A stretch of DNA of 64,000 nt from Lineus longissimus (taxonomy: Eukaryota; Nemertea; Pilidiophora; Heteronemertea; Lineidae). Shown piece after piece: positions 36,345-47,100 of the stretch. A program made the position numbers and the translations under genes. Location of the stretch: contig NC_088324.1 in NCBI RefSeq assembly GCF_910592395.1, forward strand, positions 1,114,001 to 1,178,000. Reading direction: 5' to 3'. The notes beneath the pieces were generated by a model that was not told the origin of the DNA, searched no databases, and saw nothing but the letters and a program-made list of their open reading frames with translations. Position 1 is the first letter of the stretch; every line of letters starts with the position of its first letter.

Positions 36345-37700
36345 ATGGCCCAAAAGAGGTCATCAATTGACGAAATAGGTGTTGTGTATCATTGGATTCG
36401 TAGTTGAATGTGATCAAACTACGTGCAATGGACATCTGTAAACGAACCAACAGCTCTTGGGTTGAAATTCCGAATGGAGAATGGGGTATATATCTATGCG
36501 TCACAAAACAGTGAGAGACAGAACATTTGATTCTACTTGTGACTAAGACTGTACCAGCTCTAAGTGTGACTGCTGTTGGATATCACAGAAACTTGTTTCC
36601 AGGATTACATTTCAACGTGACAAATGTTGACATTTACATAAAGCTCGGGACTGCCATAGTGGCTAATGTCACTGATGGCGGCCAGGATGTTACATTCCCA
36701 CGTCCTGGTGCTTCGCTTGGCTACATCAGTATCATCTTTCACTGAGTTTCCACATCGCATGATTCACGTTTTCCTGTACGCAGTAAAGGTAGTAAAAAGC
36801 ATAAGTGCATTTCTTATTTCAAGCATGATCCATAAACATCTAGCACTGGAATAGAAGGCCCATGTTGACCTTAAACTTTAGGCCAAATGACCATGGTGAT
36901 AATGACTGGCATAGTCCTAAATCACTCAATGTTCCTCAGAGTTTGGACTTTTTCAATTTTAGGGAGTGCGTCCAAGAATCCTGTAACGAACACTTTCTCA
37001 CTGAAATGGAGATTTTGGTTCCATATTGTTCATCAAACTGCCATCTATAATTGATGAGGGGTGTCAAGTTGACCAGTGCATGAAATGGTTGCAAACTCGC
37101 ACAGTGCCGAAATTAAAAAAATTCCGACACTGGAATTGATCAATCGCCGCCATCTTGGATATCGGCATCATGAGATTCAGGTGTGTGATAATCCTACGTC
37201 ATATACTGCGTCACCAGTTCAGACTGTAAGTCTTATTCAGGCCGAATTAGCGCCACTTTCTTTCATAAAACGTTTTATTTTGTCAATCAATAACAAAATA
37301 TGATCTTTATAAAATAAAACCTAACCCTTTCTGGAGAGTCGTAAGCACTGATGCTGAATGAACATTCCGACATCTTGTTCAGGTTTTCACGGTAACAAGT
37401 CTCAACCATAATTGGGAACATTATCGTTGAAGCCCATTTCACTGGAATTTGAAACTACATGTACATGTATACTACATGTGATGTTAAATAACAATTATAC
37501 TTTCTGACGCTAATTAGCCGTTTTTTTGTGTCTGTTCAACATATTACATGTTCACGTATACTTTATTCTCGGTTTTAAACGACCAGTTCAGCATGTAGTA
37601 TGTCTAGCCCCTTTTCAACAATGAGGCAGTCATAATTTAGCATTGCTATAACGCTCAGGCCAATCCGGAGCATAGGCCCGCAGTGTGTTATCTTAACTTT
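36345..37700. other. no recognised gene
   Basis: Overlapping short + strand ORFs (36527-37303) lack domains and splice context; the protein-like look of 36527-36745 is not supported by any family match I can name. Confidence 0.3.
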
Positions 37701-37711
37701 GCCGCTTATAG

Positions 37712-38061
37712 GTCACTGCAGCTGCTGCCCTCTATTTCCCCATCGCTGAATTACAGGCAATGTCGGACAAACATGCGGTTTCGTAATGGATTCAGGCTTT
37801 CTAACTAGGGCAGTTAGATTCAATCTGGCACATGTCCGAGTGTTGGAAATACTACATAATTATTCTGAATATTTCTCTCTCTGACTCTATGGTATCATTC
37901 ATGCTAAAAACAATGCAGGGTCAAAGATAATTGACTTTGAAATAAGCTCAAATGCGTAGAAATAAGTGTCGATGTTCGACTGTCACGTGACTAAAACGTC
38001 AGGGATATCTTATGCAAATGACCTTGTGAGCTATAAATAGTAACTTCGCGGAATGCTATTG
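37712..38061 (+). mobile_element. ~373-bp MITE family, copy B (left end lost)
   Basis: Matches 28697-29046 from GTCACTGCAGCTGCTGCCC to the right terminus, which ends GGAATGCTATTG. The first 20 or so bases of the left TIR are missing. Confidence 0.9.
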
Positions 38062-38266
38062 AAGAAATGGTGTCGATTACCAGTGATTGGTCAGCATACC
38101 AGAATGACGACCAGCCGGTTAGGCCTACGTCAAATCTGTCAATTCATTGCTGAACTAGCCAATCCAGGCAGAATTCGCGCTTGAAGACATGCCTACATTC
38201 ATAAATGTGGCCATGCAGTATTATAATCGTGGATGGGGGCATGGGCAACGGACTGGTCGTTTAAAA

Positions 38267-38437
38267 CCGGTGTAAAAGAAGAAAATGTCCCCCTGGAAAA
38301 AGTGTCCGGCCCTATTGTATTCCGCTATCTGGTTCTATAGAGGCCATGACCGCCAATAGCTCAGAGATTAAAGCGCATAATAGAATACATTGTTTCCCGG
38401 ACATTCTATCCCAGGACATTTTAAACTTCTACACCGG
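38267..38437 (-). mobile_element. 170-bp MITE, copy 2
   Basis: Inverse copy of 11991-12160 with CCGGTGTA termini on both sides and an internal TGTCCGGCCCTATTGTATTC block. Confidence 0.8.
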
Positions 38438-38627
38438 GACTAAAGTATATAAAATGCATGTATACCTTTTGTACAGGCGCCCTCCAGCGGGCTAAACAGC
38501 ACTTTCACAGTATGCCATAGTTGTTCACATGGTACCGTCAAGATAGACTGGACGTAAGGAGCATTTGGGTCTGCGACAAGAACAAATCTTCACTGCAGCC
38601 CGCGATAAAGTGCAAACCTAGCAACTA

Positions 38628-38803
38628 CAGTGGAACCTCCCTCAGTGGACACCTCTCTATTAAGGACAACCTCTATTAAGGACACTAGTTCTGGTCCCAA
38701 ATTGGCTGTTTTCATTCAATTTAACCTCTCTAATCAGGACACCTCTCTATTAAGGACAGCACTTGTCAGTCCCGAGGGTGTCCTTAATAGAGAGGTTCTA
38801 CTG
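38628..38803. mobile_element. pogo/Tigger-like MITE (176 bp) with TA duplication
   Basis: The ends CAGTGGAACCTCC and GAGAGGTTCTACTG are inverted repeats, and the element is bounded by TA on both sides (38626-38627, 38804-38805). The repeated CTCTATTAAGGACA motif inside both arms is typical of pogo/Tigger-class MITEs in animals. No transposase is present. Confidence 0.85.
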
Positions 38804-39343
38804 TACTTGGATGACGGTGACCTAATGTACTAGTATATGGACGGTGCTTTTATAAAATAACTCGCATGAAGTTCCATTACGCGGCTCATCAACCCTCACA
38901 GTCGACTGTAAGCCCAAACATTCGTGAAGTGGGCTAATCAACGCTTGATGTACAATATCACGCGCTGAATACAGGAGTGAAAGATGAGCCGAGACGTAAA
39001 TAGCGTCGGGAATTGATTGTTGATGTATTGTGACCAGTGAGTAGTTGAGGTGTTTTCTGCTGATTGGCTAGGAATTGGAAGAATTGCTGGCAGATTTTAC
39101 GTGACCAGTTCTGTGAAATCCTTCTTGGGTCACTAAACTCTTCAGCCCTGACACCCCAACCCCCCTCCCCCCAAATAACATATTCATTTAGCCTCATCGT
39201 GACCCGTGCATTGATGCATGGCAGATACTAAATTATATGTTTTTGATGATTTAGGCATGCTAGAGCCAAAATTTGCAACAACTCCACAAATACATTGACA
39301 GCCGAATTCATAAAGCTGTTTTAACCAGTCACCCGTGTTTAAA

Positions 39344-40352
39344 GCTGACATGCATGCAACAAAACCCGAATGGCCAAGTTAGAAAACACAAACGCCCGTC
39401 AACCAAACGACCAACAGCCTCGATCCGCTACGCTGTGCATTGAGCCTATGTACTACCTCGAAAAAAGCCAGGAATTCCAATCCAAACACTTTTAAGCTTA
39501 AACCATGAAGAAAAACAGGAAAACCCCTCGGTGTAAAAATAGTTTGACGTCACAAGGGTAGCCAACCAATCAGGCCATTGTTTCGTCAACCAATCATTTT
39601 CGCAATAGGCACCTCGCACTTCGTTCCTTTTGGGGACGAAGTATTGGTCAAATCGCCCAACTGCACTTGAAACATGAAAGACACCCAGCGACTGGTCACA
39701 CATGAGTTCTTTGACGAGACAGGTCACAGAGCAAAAATGAAAAACATTCCTCGAGCGGGTTCGAACTCGGAACCTTCGTCATTTGATACTGACCGTCTTG
39801 CCCACTATACCATGAAGCCGTTGTTGGTAAGAAATATATTTTTCAGTTTTTTTTCTCATTCGCATACAAGCTCGACAGAATTTTTTGTGCCATCTGTACC
39901 ATTTTCAGTTTCAAAGTGGCGTCTAAAATTTGCCCTTTTACAATATTGGCAAAGTGAATTCATAAGATACATAACCAGGAGATGAACATGACATCCTGTG
40001 ATGATTATAAGAGCACGCAGCTATTTTTCGAGTTTTAAAGATGCAAAACAATTTCCCACTTTGCTAGTATTAAAACCATGCATGTATTAGGAACTATCTG
40101 ATGAGGTGGCATTCGATTTCCAACAATAATCGCGCGAGGTCGCAACGGCTACATGAACTGATGCTCATATCTGTGCTCCACATCCTGTGCTTTGTTGGTG
40201 AATACGGTAGCGCCACTGCGGCCAGCCGGTAGTCGATCATAACTGAGGGCGTTTGTAGACATAGCTGACCGGTCGTTAAAAAAACATGGCGGACGGACAG
40301 GCGTAAGTGTTTTCTAACTTGGGCGTTAGGATTTTTATGCATGCATGTCAGC
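39344..40352 (-). mobile_element. ~1-kb TIR element with embedded tRNA-like module
   Basis: The left terminus GCTGACATGCATGCA, followed by GGCCAAGTTAGAAAACAC, has its inverse ending at 40352 (GTTTTCTAACTTGGGCGTTA then TGCATGCATGTCAGC). The TIR is about 55 bp and imperfect. It is homologous to 11066-11850, with an extra ~240 bp at about 39413-39655. Confidence 0.75.
39755..39825 (-). repeat. tRNA-like Pol III promoter segment
   Basis: The minus-strand A box TGGTATAGTGG (complement of 39802-39812) and B box AGTTCGAACCC (complement of 39757-39767) are the better-preserved version of the module at 11265-11335. The B box matches the tRNA consensus exactly. Acceptor-stem pairing is still poor. Confidence 0.6.
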
Positions 40353-40554
40353 CTAAAACAGGAATCATCGCCGTTGTTCACCTAATCGCCAATTCACAAC
40401 AAGTGATTATCTATCGAATGTACAAACTAGCGTCTAAAAAACAAAAATAAAGTTAAACGCTCGCGAGGGAATGTTTAGGTCGCCGATTATGCCTTGAGAA
40501 CGGGTCATCTAGTACTCTCAGTGAGGACATTTGTGTTGGCATGGACGCACTCTA

Positions 40555-40740
40555 GCTATTTTGGAGCTCGCTCCGGATAAGCGGGCTGAAGAAGAGGAAG
40601 AGGTGCGCCCTCCACGTGAGGCGAGGGTATTTGAGATTCGAATTAATCCCCTGACAAAATACAATGATAGAAAATTCACTCATCGATACCGTGTTTGGAA
40701 GGATACGTTTCGTTGGCTTGTTGTTCTTTCAGCACACAAC
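40555..40740 (+). pseudogene. PIF/Harbinger nuclease N-terminal fragment
   Basis: The + strand frame reads a charged stretch (APDKRAEEEEEVRPPREARV) and then RINPLTKYNDRKFTHRYRVW followed by KDTFRWLV. The pattern NPL..Y.D..F..RYR..K.TF..L is the recognisable N-terminal segment of HARBI1/PIF-type DDE nucleases. The frame ends within about 20 codons after it, and the catalytic DDE domain is absent. It lies between matching TIRs, supporting a decayed autonomous element. Confidence 0.65.
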
Positions 40741-40849
40741 TTGTTGTTTGCTCAGTAAGGCCCATCCTCTGCTCGAGGGAGAAAATATTCGGCTCTCTTC
40801 CCCTTAGGCATTTTGCAGTAGTATAAGAATCGTGACCATAGGCCTAGTT

Positions 40850-41037
40850 GTGATCCGTTCGTGCAAAACCTGTCGCATGTCGCTCAGAGCTTGGCAGGTT
40901 CACACGGACTGTTTGTTTATTTCACTATTGTCTGCCTTTTATGAAATCTGACGACATCAATTTCTTCTATTATCTCCTAGTGTCATCTAGGCTCATCCTA
41001 TGTGCGACATGCAACATGTTTTGCTAGAACGGGTCAC
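40850..41037. mobile_element. 188-bp MITE, copy 2
   Basis: Same length and arrangement as 17403-17590, with GTGATCCGTTC...and GAACGGGTCAC termini around GCATGTCGC/GCGACATGC arms. It is nested in the Harbinger-type element. Confidence 0.85.
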
Positions 41038-41650
41038 AGTTTTATACACTGCGACTTGCGTAATTGGGCAAAGAATCGGTAGGATTGTACGCGGGTGGAT
41101 AAAACGCTGATAATCATCGATTGTGAATAGCTGTTTACACAGTGTTTTAAATGCACGCGCCCAAAGTCTGCTAAAGTCTGTTTTAAACATTGTTCAGCAG
41201 ATAAACGCTGTTTAACTGTACGGAAGATAAAACAGCTTTATGAATTCGGCCCATTGGTTATTCTTCCTCTATCGTATTTTTACTACGACGTTTCTGCCAG
41301 TGTTTCCTTGGCCGTTTTCTCGTAGTGAATGCAAAATGTCCTAGCGTAACATAAATACAAGTCAACGTTAACCAAGGCTAAACAAATGATTGTCATGAGG
41401 ACAAATACTCATTGTGTAAAAAATCAAGTCATATATTATTACAGTTTTCTGACGTTCAAATCTCCCTGATCTCACTGTCTGTTTCTTGCCACACCTGTTA
41501 ATGAGTTTGGAGCTTTTTAATCACCCAAGTGTTGGGTTTTCTCATGTGAAGGATTTTACGATGCAAAGAGTGCAAACTTATTTGTGACCAGGTCTGATGA
41601 AAGTAGAATATACTAAGCTCAGAGCGTGAGCTGGTTGGACAAGAATTACC

Positions 41651-42118
41651 TTTCTCTCAAACTTAAGTGTTGTGTGTTTGTTTGCGTGTGGACACCAGAG
41701 AAGTGGGGGCTCTGGATAACTCACTGGCCCTTCTCCCTCAAATAAGTCTATCAGCGCTACCTCTGCAGTCCCCTCCGTGTCGTAGCTCCTGTCTTCAGTT
41801 GTGTGGCCAACTGTCTACGGGTCTCTCGCAGGTGACACTTGATACGGTCTCCTCTCTCTTTACCCCTCTCCAGCATCTTGTCTAGATACCATATAGACCA
41901 TGAGTCTAGCAGTTCCTGTTCCTGACGTCCCTTGGCGTCGGGTCCTGGTCCCCGAAGATATCGGCGCTGCCTGCTAGTTTGTCGGCCTTTTCGTTGAAGG
42001 TGATGCCTGCATGGCCAGGAACGTAGATTATCCCCACTCTGGTGCAATTTCGCGCAGCAGGGGAACTATTCCTTTTATGCGTCCTCTATCAAATTTGCAG
42101 GCCAGGCTAAGTGATTGG
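41651..42118 (-). mobile_element. LINE fragment with RNase H motif, flanked by 11-bp duplication
   Basis: Minus-strand translation from about 42045 gives IIYVPGHAGITFNEKADKLA followed by GSA. This is the conserved last motif of the RNase H domain of non-LTR elements (VPGHAG..GNE.AD.LA). Frames are broken soon afterwards. CAAGAATTACC occurs at both 41640-41650 and 42119-42129, a plausible target-site duplication. The fragment probably belongs to the same kind of element as 31449-31715. Confidence 0.7.
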
Positions 42119-42839
42119 CAAGAATTACCATTAGAGTGATGTATGACACAAGATATTCGTTTGAGAAGTAATTGAGATATTCACTTCAGCTGAATTCTTT
42201 CTCTCAAACTTAAGTTTTGAGAAAACCCTTTCCTAAAGAGAAGTCAACTGGTGTGAACTGCTTTTTTATTTGACTTATTTTGCTTTTCTCTCGATGCGAC
42301 AAGCACTTCCTTCAACAGAGTCCCACTATCAACCAGGTCTTCATCCATGTATCATATATAATAAGAGAGTCAATCTGGTTTGAGCAGTGAGCTTCATTAT
42401 ATTGAATGAGATAAAGGAAATGTCAGAGCATCATTCAAATGATGAATGACATTTTCTATCAACTGCAAAATCTCATTAGCAATATGACATTTGAATACTC
42501 TCATATTTTCTTTAATAAGTAGGACGAGAATGCCCGATTTTACACTTTCATAGCAAATCGAGATGAAAACCAGTTCAGGTACCAGCCAGTTTAACCGGCT
42601 GAACCCTTCTTTCCTGCTACATGTAGACTAACTTCATGATCAGACCGGGTCTTTAAGAAACTTACTAAGTAGGACACTTTCACAGCAATGAAGATCATGA
42701 CTAGTTTCCCGGCTGAACCCTTCTAGCCTGTTACATAGACTTCATAACCAGACTGGGCCTTTAAGAAAACTCCCCTACCCAGGTTATAATGTAACACGTC
42801 AGCAACGATTAATGATTGTTTTCTTGACTGTCTTTACAG

Positions 42840-43036
42840 AGGGAACGCCAACTTCCAGCACCCCAATCATGTCGACATCATTACAAGAACTTTCATTTAA
42901 CCTTCCGACGGAAAAACTGACGGAATCCCTCCAACAAGCAGTCCAGCTTCCACCGACATTTAATCGTCAGCGTCGTCGAGCATCTATGCACGATGCTATT
43001 GATCATACGAAAATTAACACAAGGCTTTACGACAGG
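42840..43036 (+). CDS. synaptotagmin-family gene, linker exon before C2A
   Basis: The exon starts after TCTTTACAG in phase 1 and reads EGTPTSSTPIMSTSLQELSF..., then two basic clusters (NRQRRRAS) and KINTRLYDR. The INxxLY motif matches the segment that precedes C2A in the SYT3/6/9/10-like part of the family. The donor is most likely AGG|GTAGTA at 43036/43037; GTA|GTAGGT three bases on would add one Val. An internal ATG at 42869 could start a form without a membrane anchor, since no N-terminal anchor exon was found upstream. The gene continues in the exons at 43220, 43862 and 49666. Confidence 0.75.
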
Positions 43037-43219
43037 GTAGTAGGTATAACTTTAAGATTAACGGAAAGGCCAACATGTTAATAAGGCCAGCATGTCATAA
43101 TCCATATTCATCTTTTCCCTGTGATAATCAAATTGCGAACAGTTTCATCACGGAAATATTATTATTGTTAGTTCTAATTGCTTCCATGAAAGTTCCAGTG
43201 TTTCTCACTTCATTTGCAG

Positions 43220-43651
43220 CAACCAGCTCGGCAACAGTCCATCGGAAGCATACAGGAGGAGAACATAGGCTCAATCAATTTCTCACTTGATTACAACTAC
43301 GAAACGGGTCTGATGACAGTACGGGTCATCCAAGCACGGGACCTTGTTCCCAGGGATCTTAGTGGAACTGCTAATCCTTACTGCCAAGTTTCAATACTGC
43401 CAAGCAGGAGGGCGATAATGCAGACGAAACATGTGAAAAAGACGTTAAATCCGGAATTTGAGGAAGAGTTCCTTTTTGAAGTTCTTCCAAATAATTTAGC
43501 AACACGGACGCTACAAATTTTGATATTTGATTATGATCAGTTTTCACGTGATGAGGTGCTGGGTCAGGTGCACGTGTCGCTGGACGGGATTGACTTCTCG
43601 GAGCGGGTCGTGCTTTGGAAAGGAATATCTGTGTTTGAAAAGAATAGAGAG
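43220..43651 (+). CDS. synaptotagmin-family gene, C2A exon
   Basis: The exon is bounded by CATTTGCAG and GAG|GTAAGT and is 144 codons in phase 0. It encodes a whole C2 domain: ENIGSINFSLDYNYETGLMT, ARDLVPRDLSGTANPYCQV, KTLNPEFEEEFLFEVLP and FDYDQFSRDEVLGQVHVSL, ending in WKGI. C2 domains bind phospholipid, often with Ca2+, at vesicle or plasma membranes. Of the five canonical acidic ligands, the first (PRD), third and fourth (D-Y-D) are kept. The second is Asn (TANPY for TSDPY) and the fifth is Glu. Ca2+ binding may therefore be weakened. Assignment to the synaptotagmin family is secure; the paralogue is not. Confidence 0.92.
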
Positions 43652-43769
43652 GTAAGTTGGGATAGTTTGTGTTTGACCTCGGGTAAGTTGTAAGTTTGGA
43701 TACTGCAGTGGGCTATCTTTACAGCCCTAAGAGTATGACTCTAGTATCAATGTCTCTTCCTTGTTTCAG

Positions 43770-43844
43770 TGCGCCAAGCTTGGTGACCTCATGTTCTCAC
43801 TAGGCAATATCTCAAGCGCTAAGAGGCTGGCTGTAGTAATAATG
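43770..43844 (+). pseudogene. partial tandem duplicate of first C2B exon
   Basis: Ninety-two bases upstream of the functional exon at 43862 there is a copy of its acceptor (CCTTGTTTCAG) and first 75 bases, encoding CAKLGDLMFSLGNISSAKRL-type sequence, without a donor. It runs directly into the acceptor of the real exon. Use of this first acceptor with read-through would shift frame (92 is not a multiple of 3) and meet a TGA within about 55 codons. Confidence 0.85.
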
Positions 43845-43861
43845 TATCTTCCTTGTTTCAG

Positions 43862-43982
43862 TGCACCGAGCTGGGTGACCTCATGTTCTCACTGGGCTAT
43901 CTCTCAAGCGCTAAGAGGCTGACTGTCGTTATAATGAAAGCTAGGAATCTAAAAATCATAGATCGTGATAAGGGGACATCAG
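43862..43982 (+). CDS. synaptotagmin-family gene, first C2B exon
   Basis: The exon follows CCTTGTTTCAG and ends TCAG|GTAAGT in phase 1. It encodes CTELGDLMFSLGYLSSAKRL, then TVVIMKARNLKIIDRDKGTS. This is the opening of a synaptotagmin C2B domain (the LG.L..SL.Y.....L.V...A.NL pattern), and the single trailing G joins ATCCG of the next exon to give the SDPYVKV motif. The alignment of phase and motif across a 5.7-kb intron is strong support for the model. Confidence 0.92.
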
Positions 43983-44111
43983 GTAAGTCGATAAATATGC
44001 CTCACCTATCATCCTTCTTGTTAGGTGTAGAAACCAAAAGAAAGGCATTGTACCCTGGAACATGCAAGCGCCCCATCAAAGTGATGGTTCTGATGCTGTC
44101 CCATATCTCAG

Positions 44112-47100
44112 AAGAAAGGTATGTGTCTCTGTGTAAGGTCAAAACCAATCATCACATAAATAGTTTGTGATTCTGTCCCATAGCTCTAAAGCGTGGCCTG
44201 TATCTCTATGTGAGGTCAAAACCAATCATCACATAAATAGTTTGTGATTCTGTCCCATAGCTCTAACTCTAAAGCGTGGCCTGTATCTCTATGTGAGGTC
44301 AAAACCAATCATCACATAAATAGTTTGTGATTCTGTCCCATAGCTCTAAAGCAAGGCCTGTATCTCTGTGTGAGGTAAAAAAATCATCACATGAATAGTT
44401 TGTGATTCTGTCCGATAGCTCTAAAGCAAGGCCTGTATCTCTGTGTGAGGTCAAAACACATCATTACATGGATAGCTTGTGATGGTGTCCGATAGCTCTA
44501 AAGCATGGCCTGTATCTCTGTGTGAGGTAAAAAAACATCATCACATGAATAGCTTGTGATGCTGTCCGATAGCTCTAAAGCATGGCCTGTATCTCTGTGT
44601 GAGGTCAAAACACATCATTACATGAATAGCTTGTGATGGTGTCCGATAGCTCTAAAACAAGGCCTGTATCTCTGTATGAGGTAAAAAAAACATCATCTCA
44701 TGAATAGCTTGTGATGCTCTCCGATAGCTCTAAAGCAAGGCCTGTATCTCTGTGTGAGGTCAAAACACATCATTACATGAATAGCTTGTGATGGTGTCCG
44801 ATAGCTCTAAAGCATGGCCTGTATCTCTGTGTGAGGTAAAAAAAACATCATCACATGAATAGCTTGTGATGGTGTCCGATAGCTCTAAAGCATGGCCTGT
44901 ATCTCTCTCTGAGGTAAAAAAAACACATCATCACATGAATAGCTTGTGATGGTGTCCGATAGCTCTAAAGCAAGGCCCTCTGTGTGAGGTCAAAACACAT
45001 CATTACATGAATAGCTTGTGATGGTGTCCGATAGCTCTAAAGCATGGCCTGTATCTCTGTGTGAGGTAAAAAAAACATCATCACATGAATAGCTTTTGAT
45101 GGTGTTCAATAGCTCTAAAGCCAGGCCTGTATCTCTGTATGAGGTAAAAAAACATCATCACATGAATAGCTTGTGATGTTGTCCGATAGCTCTAAAGCAA
45201 GGCCTGTATCTCTGTGTGAGGTAAAAAAACATCATCACATGAATAGCTTGTGATGGTGTCCGATAGCTCTAAAGCAAGGCCTGTATCTCTGTGTGAGGTA
45301 AAAAAACATCATCACATGAATAGCTTGTGATGGTGTCCGATAGTTTTAAAGCAAGGCCTGTATCTCTGTGTGAGGTAAAAAAACATCATCACATGAATAG
45401 CTTGTGATGGTGTCCGATAGCTCTAAAACAAAGCTTGTATCTCTGAGTGAGGTAAAAAAACATCATCACATGAATAGCTTGTGATGCTGTCCGATAGCTC
45501 TAAAGCAAGGTCTGTATCTCTGTGTGAGGTAAAAAAAACATCATCACATGAATATCTTGTGATGTTGTCCGATAGCTCTAAAGCAAGGCATGTATCTCTG
45601 TGTGAGGTAAAAAAACATCATCACATGAATAGCTTGTGATGGTGTTCAATAGCTCTAAAGCAAGGCCTGTATCTCTGTGTGAGGTAAAAAAAACATCGTC
45701 ACATGAATAGCTTGTGATGGTGTTCAATAGCTCTAAAGCAAGGCCTGTATCTCTGTGTGAGGTAAAAAAACATCATCACATGAATAGCTTGTGATGCTGT
45801 CCGATAGCTCTAAAGCAAGGCCTGTATCTCTGTGTGAGGTAAAAAAACATCATCACATGAATAGCTTGTGATGGTGTTCAATAGCTCTAAAGCAAGGCCT
45901 GTATCTCTGTGTGAGGTAAAAAAAACATCATCACATGAATAGCTTGTGATGCTGTCCGATAGCTCTAAAACAAGGCCTGTATCTCTGTGTGAGGTAAAAA
46001 AAACATCGTCACATGAATAGCTTGTGATGGTGTTCAATAGCTCTAAGCAAGGCCTGTATCTCTGTGTGAGGTAAAAAAAACATCATCACATGAATAGCTT
46101 GTGATGCTGTCCGATAGCTCTAAAGCAAGGCCTGTATCTCTGTGTGATGTAAAAAAAAACATCATCACATGAATAGCTTGTGATGGTGTTCAATAGCTCT
46201 AAAGCAAGGCCTGTATCTCTGTGTGAGGTAAAAAAACATCATCACATGAATAGCTTGTGATGGTGTTCAATAGCTCTAAAGCAAGGCCTGTATCTCTGTG
46301 TGAGGTAAAAAAAACATCATCACATGAATAGCTTGTGATGGTGTTCAATAGCTCTAAAGCATGGCCTGTATCTCTGTGTGAGGTAAAAAAAACATCATCA
46401 CATGAATATCTTGTGATGGTGTTCAATAGCTCTAAAGCAAGGCCTGTATCTCTGTGTGAGGTAAAAAAAAATCATCACATGAATAGCTTGTGATGGTGTC
46501 CGATAGTTCTAAAACAAAGCCTGTATCTCTGAGTGAGGTAAAAAAAACATCATCACATGAAAAGCTTGTGATGCTGTCCGATAGCTCTAAAGCAAGGTCT
46601 GTATCTCTGTGTGAGGTAAACAAAACATCATCACATGAATAGCTTGTGATGCTGTCCGATAGCTCTAAAACAAAGCCTGTATCTCTGAGTGAGGTAAAAA
46701 AACATCATCACATGAATAGCTTGTGATGCTGTCCGATAGCTCTAAAGCAAGGCCTGTATCTCTGTGTGAGGTAAAAAAACATCATCACATGAATAGCTTG
46801 TGATGGTGTTCAATAGTTCTAAAGCAAGGCCTGTATCTCTGTGTGAGGTAAAAAAACATCATCACATGAATAGCTTGTGATGGTGTTCAATAGCTCTAAA
46901 GCCAGGGCTGTATCTCTGTGTGAGGTAAAAATACATCATCACATGAATAGCTTGTGATGGTGTCCGATAGCTCTAAAGCAAGGCCTGTATCTCTGTGTGA
47001 GGTAAAAAAACATCATTACATGAATAGCTTGTGATGCTGTCCGATAGCTCTAAAGCAAGGCCTGTATCTCTGTGTGAGGTAAAAAAACATCATCACATGA

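Larger units (their letters stand above)
39301..41250 (+). mobile_element. PIF/Harbinger-type DNA transposon, disrupted, with nested elements
   Basis: A perfect 22-bp TIR, GCCGAATTCATAAAGCTGTT plus TT, occurs at 39301-39322, with its inverse at 41229-41250. The 1.95-kb interval contains a piece of Harbinger-type nuclease coding sequence (40555-40740), a 1.0-kb TIR element with a tRNA-like module (39344-40352) and a 188-bp MITE (40850-41037). The target-site duplication is not clear (ACA / CCA flanks). Confidence 0.7.

Noticed and set aside
36527-37303. Series of + strand ORFs as possible exons of the synaptotagmin gene
   Set aside because: No resemblance to synaptotagmin linkers or anchors and no consistent acceptor/donor phases.
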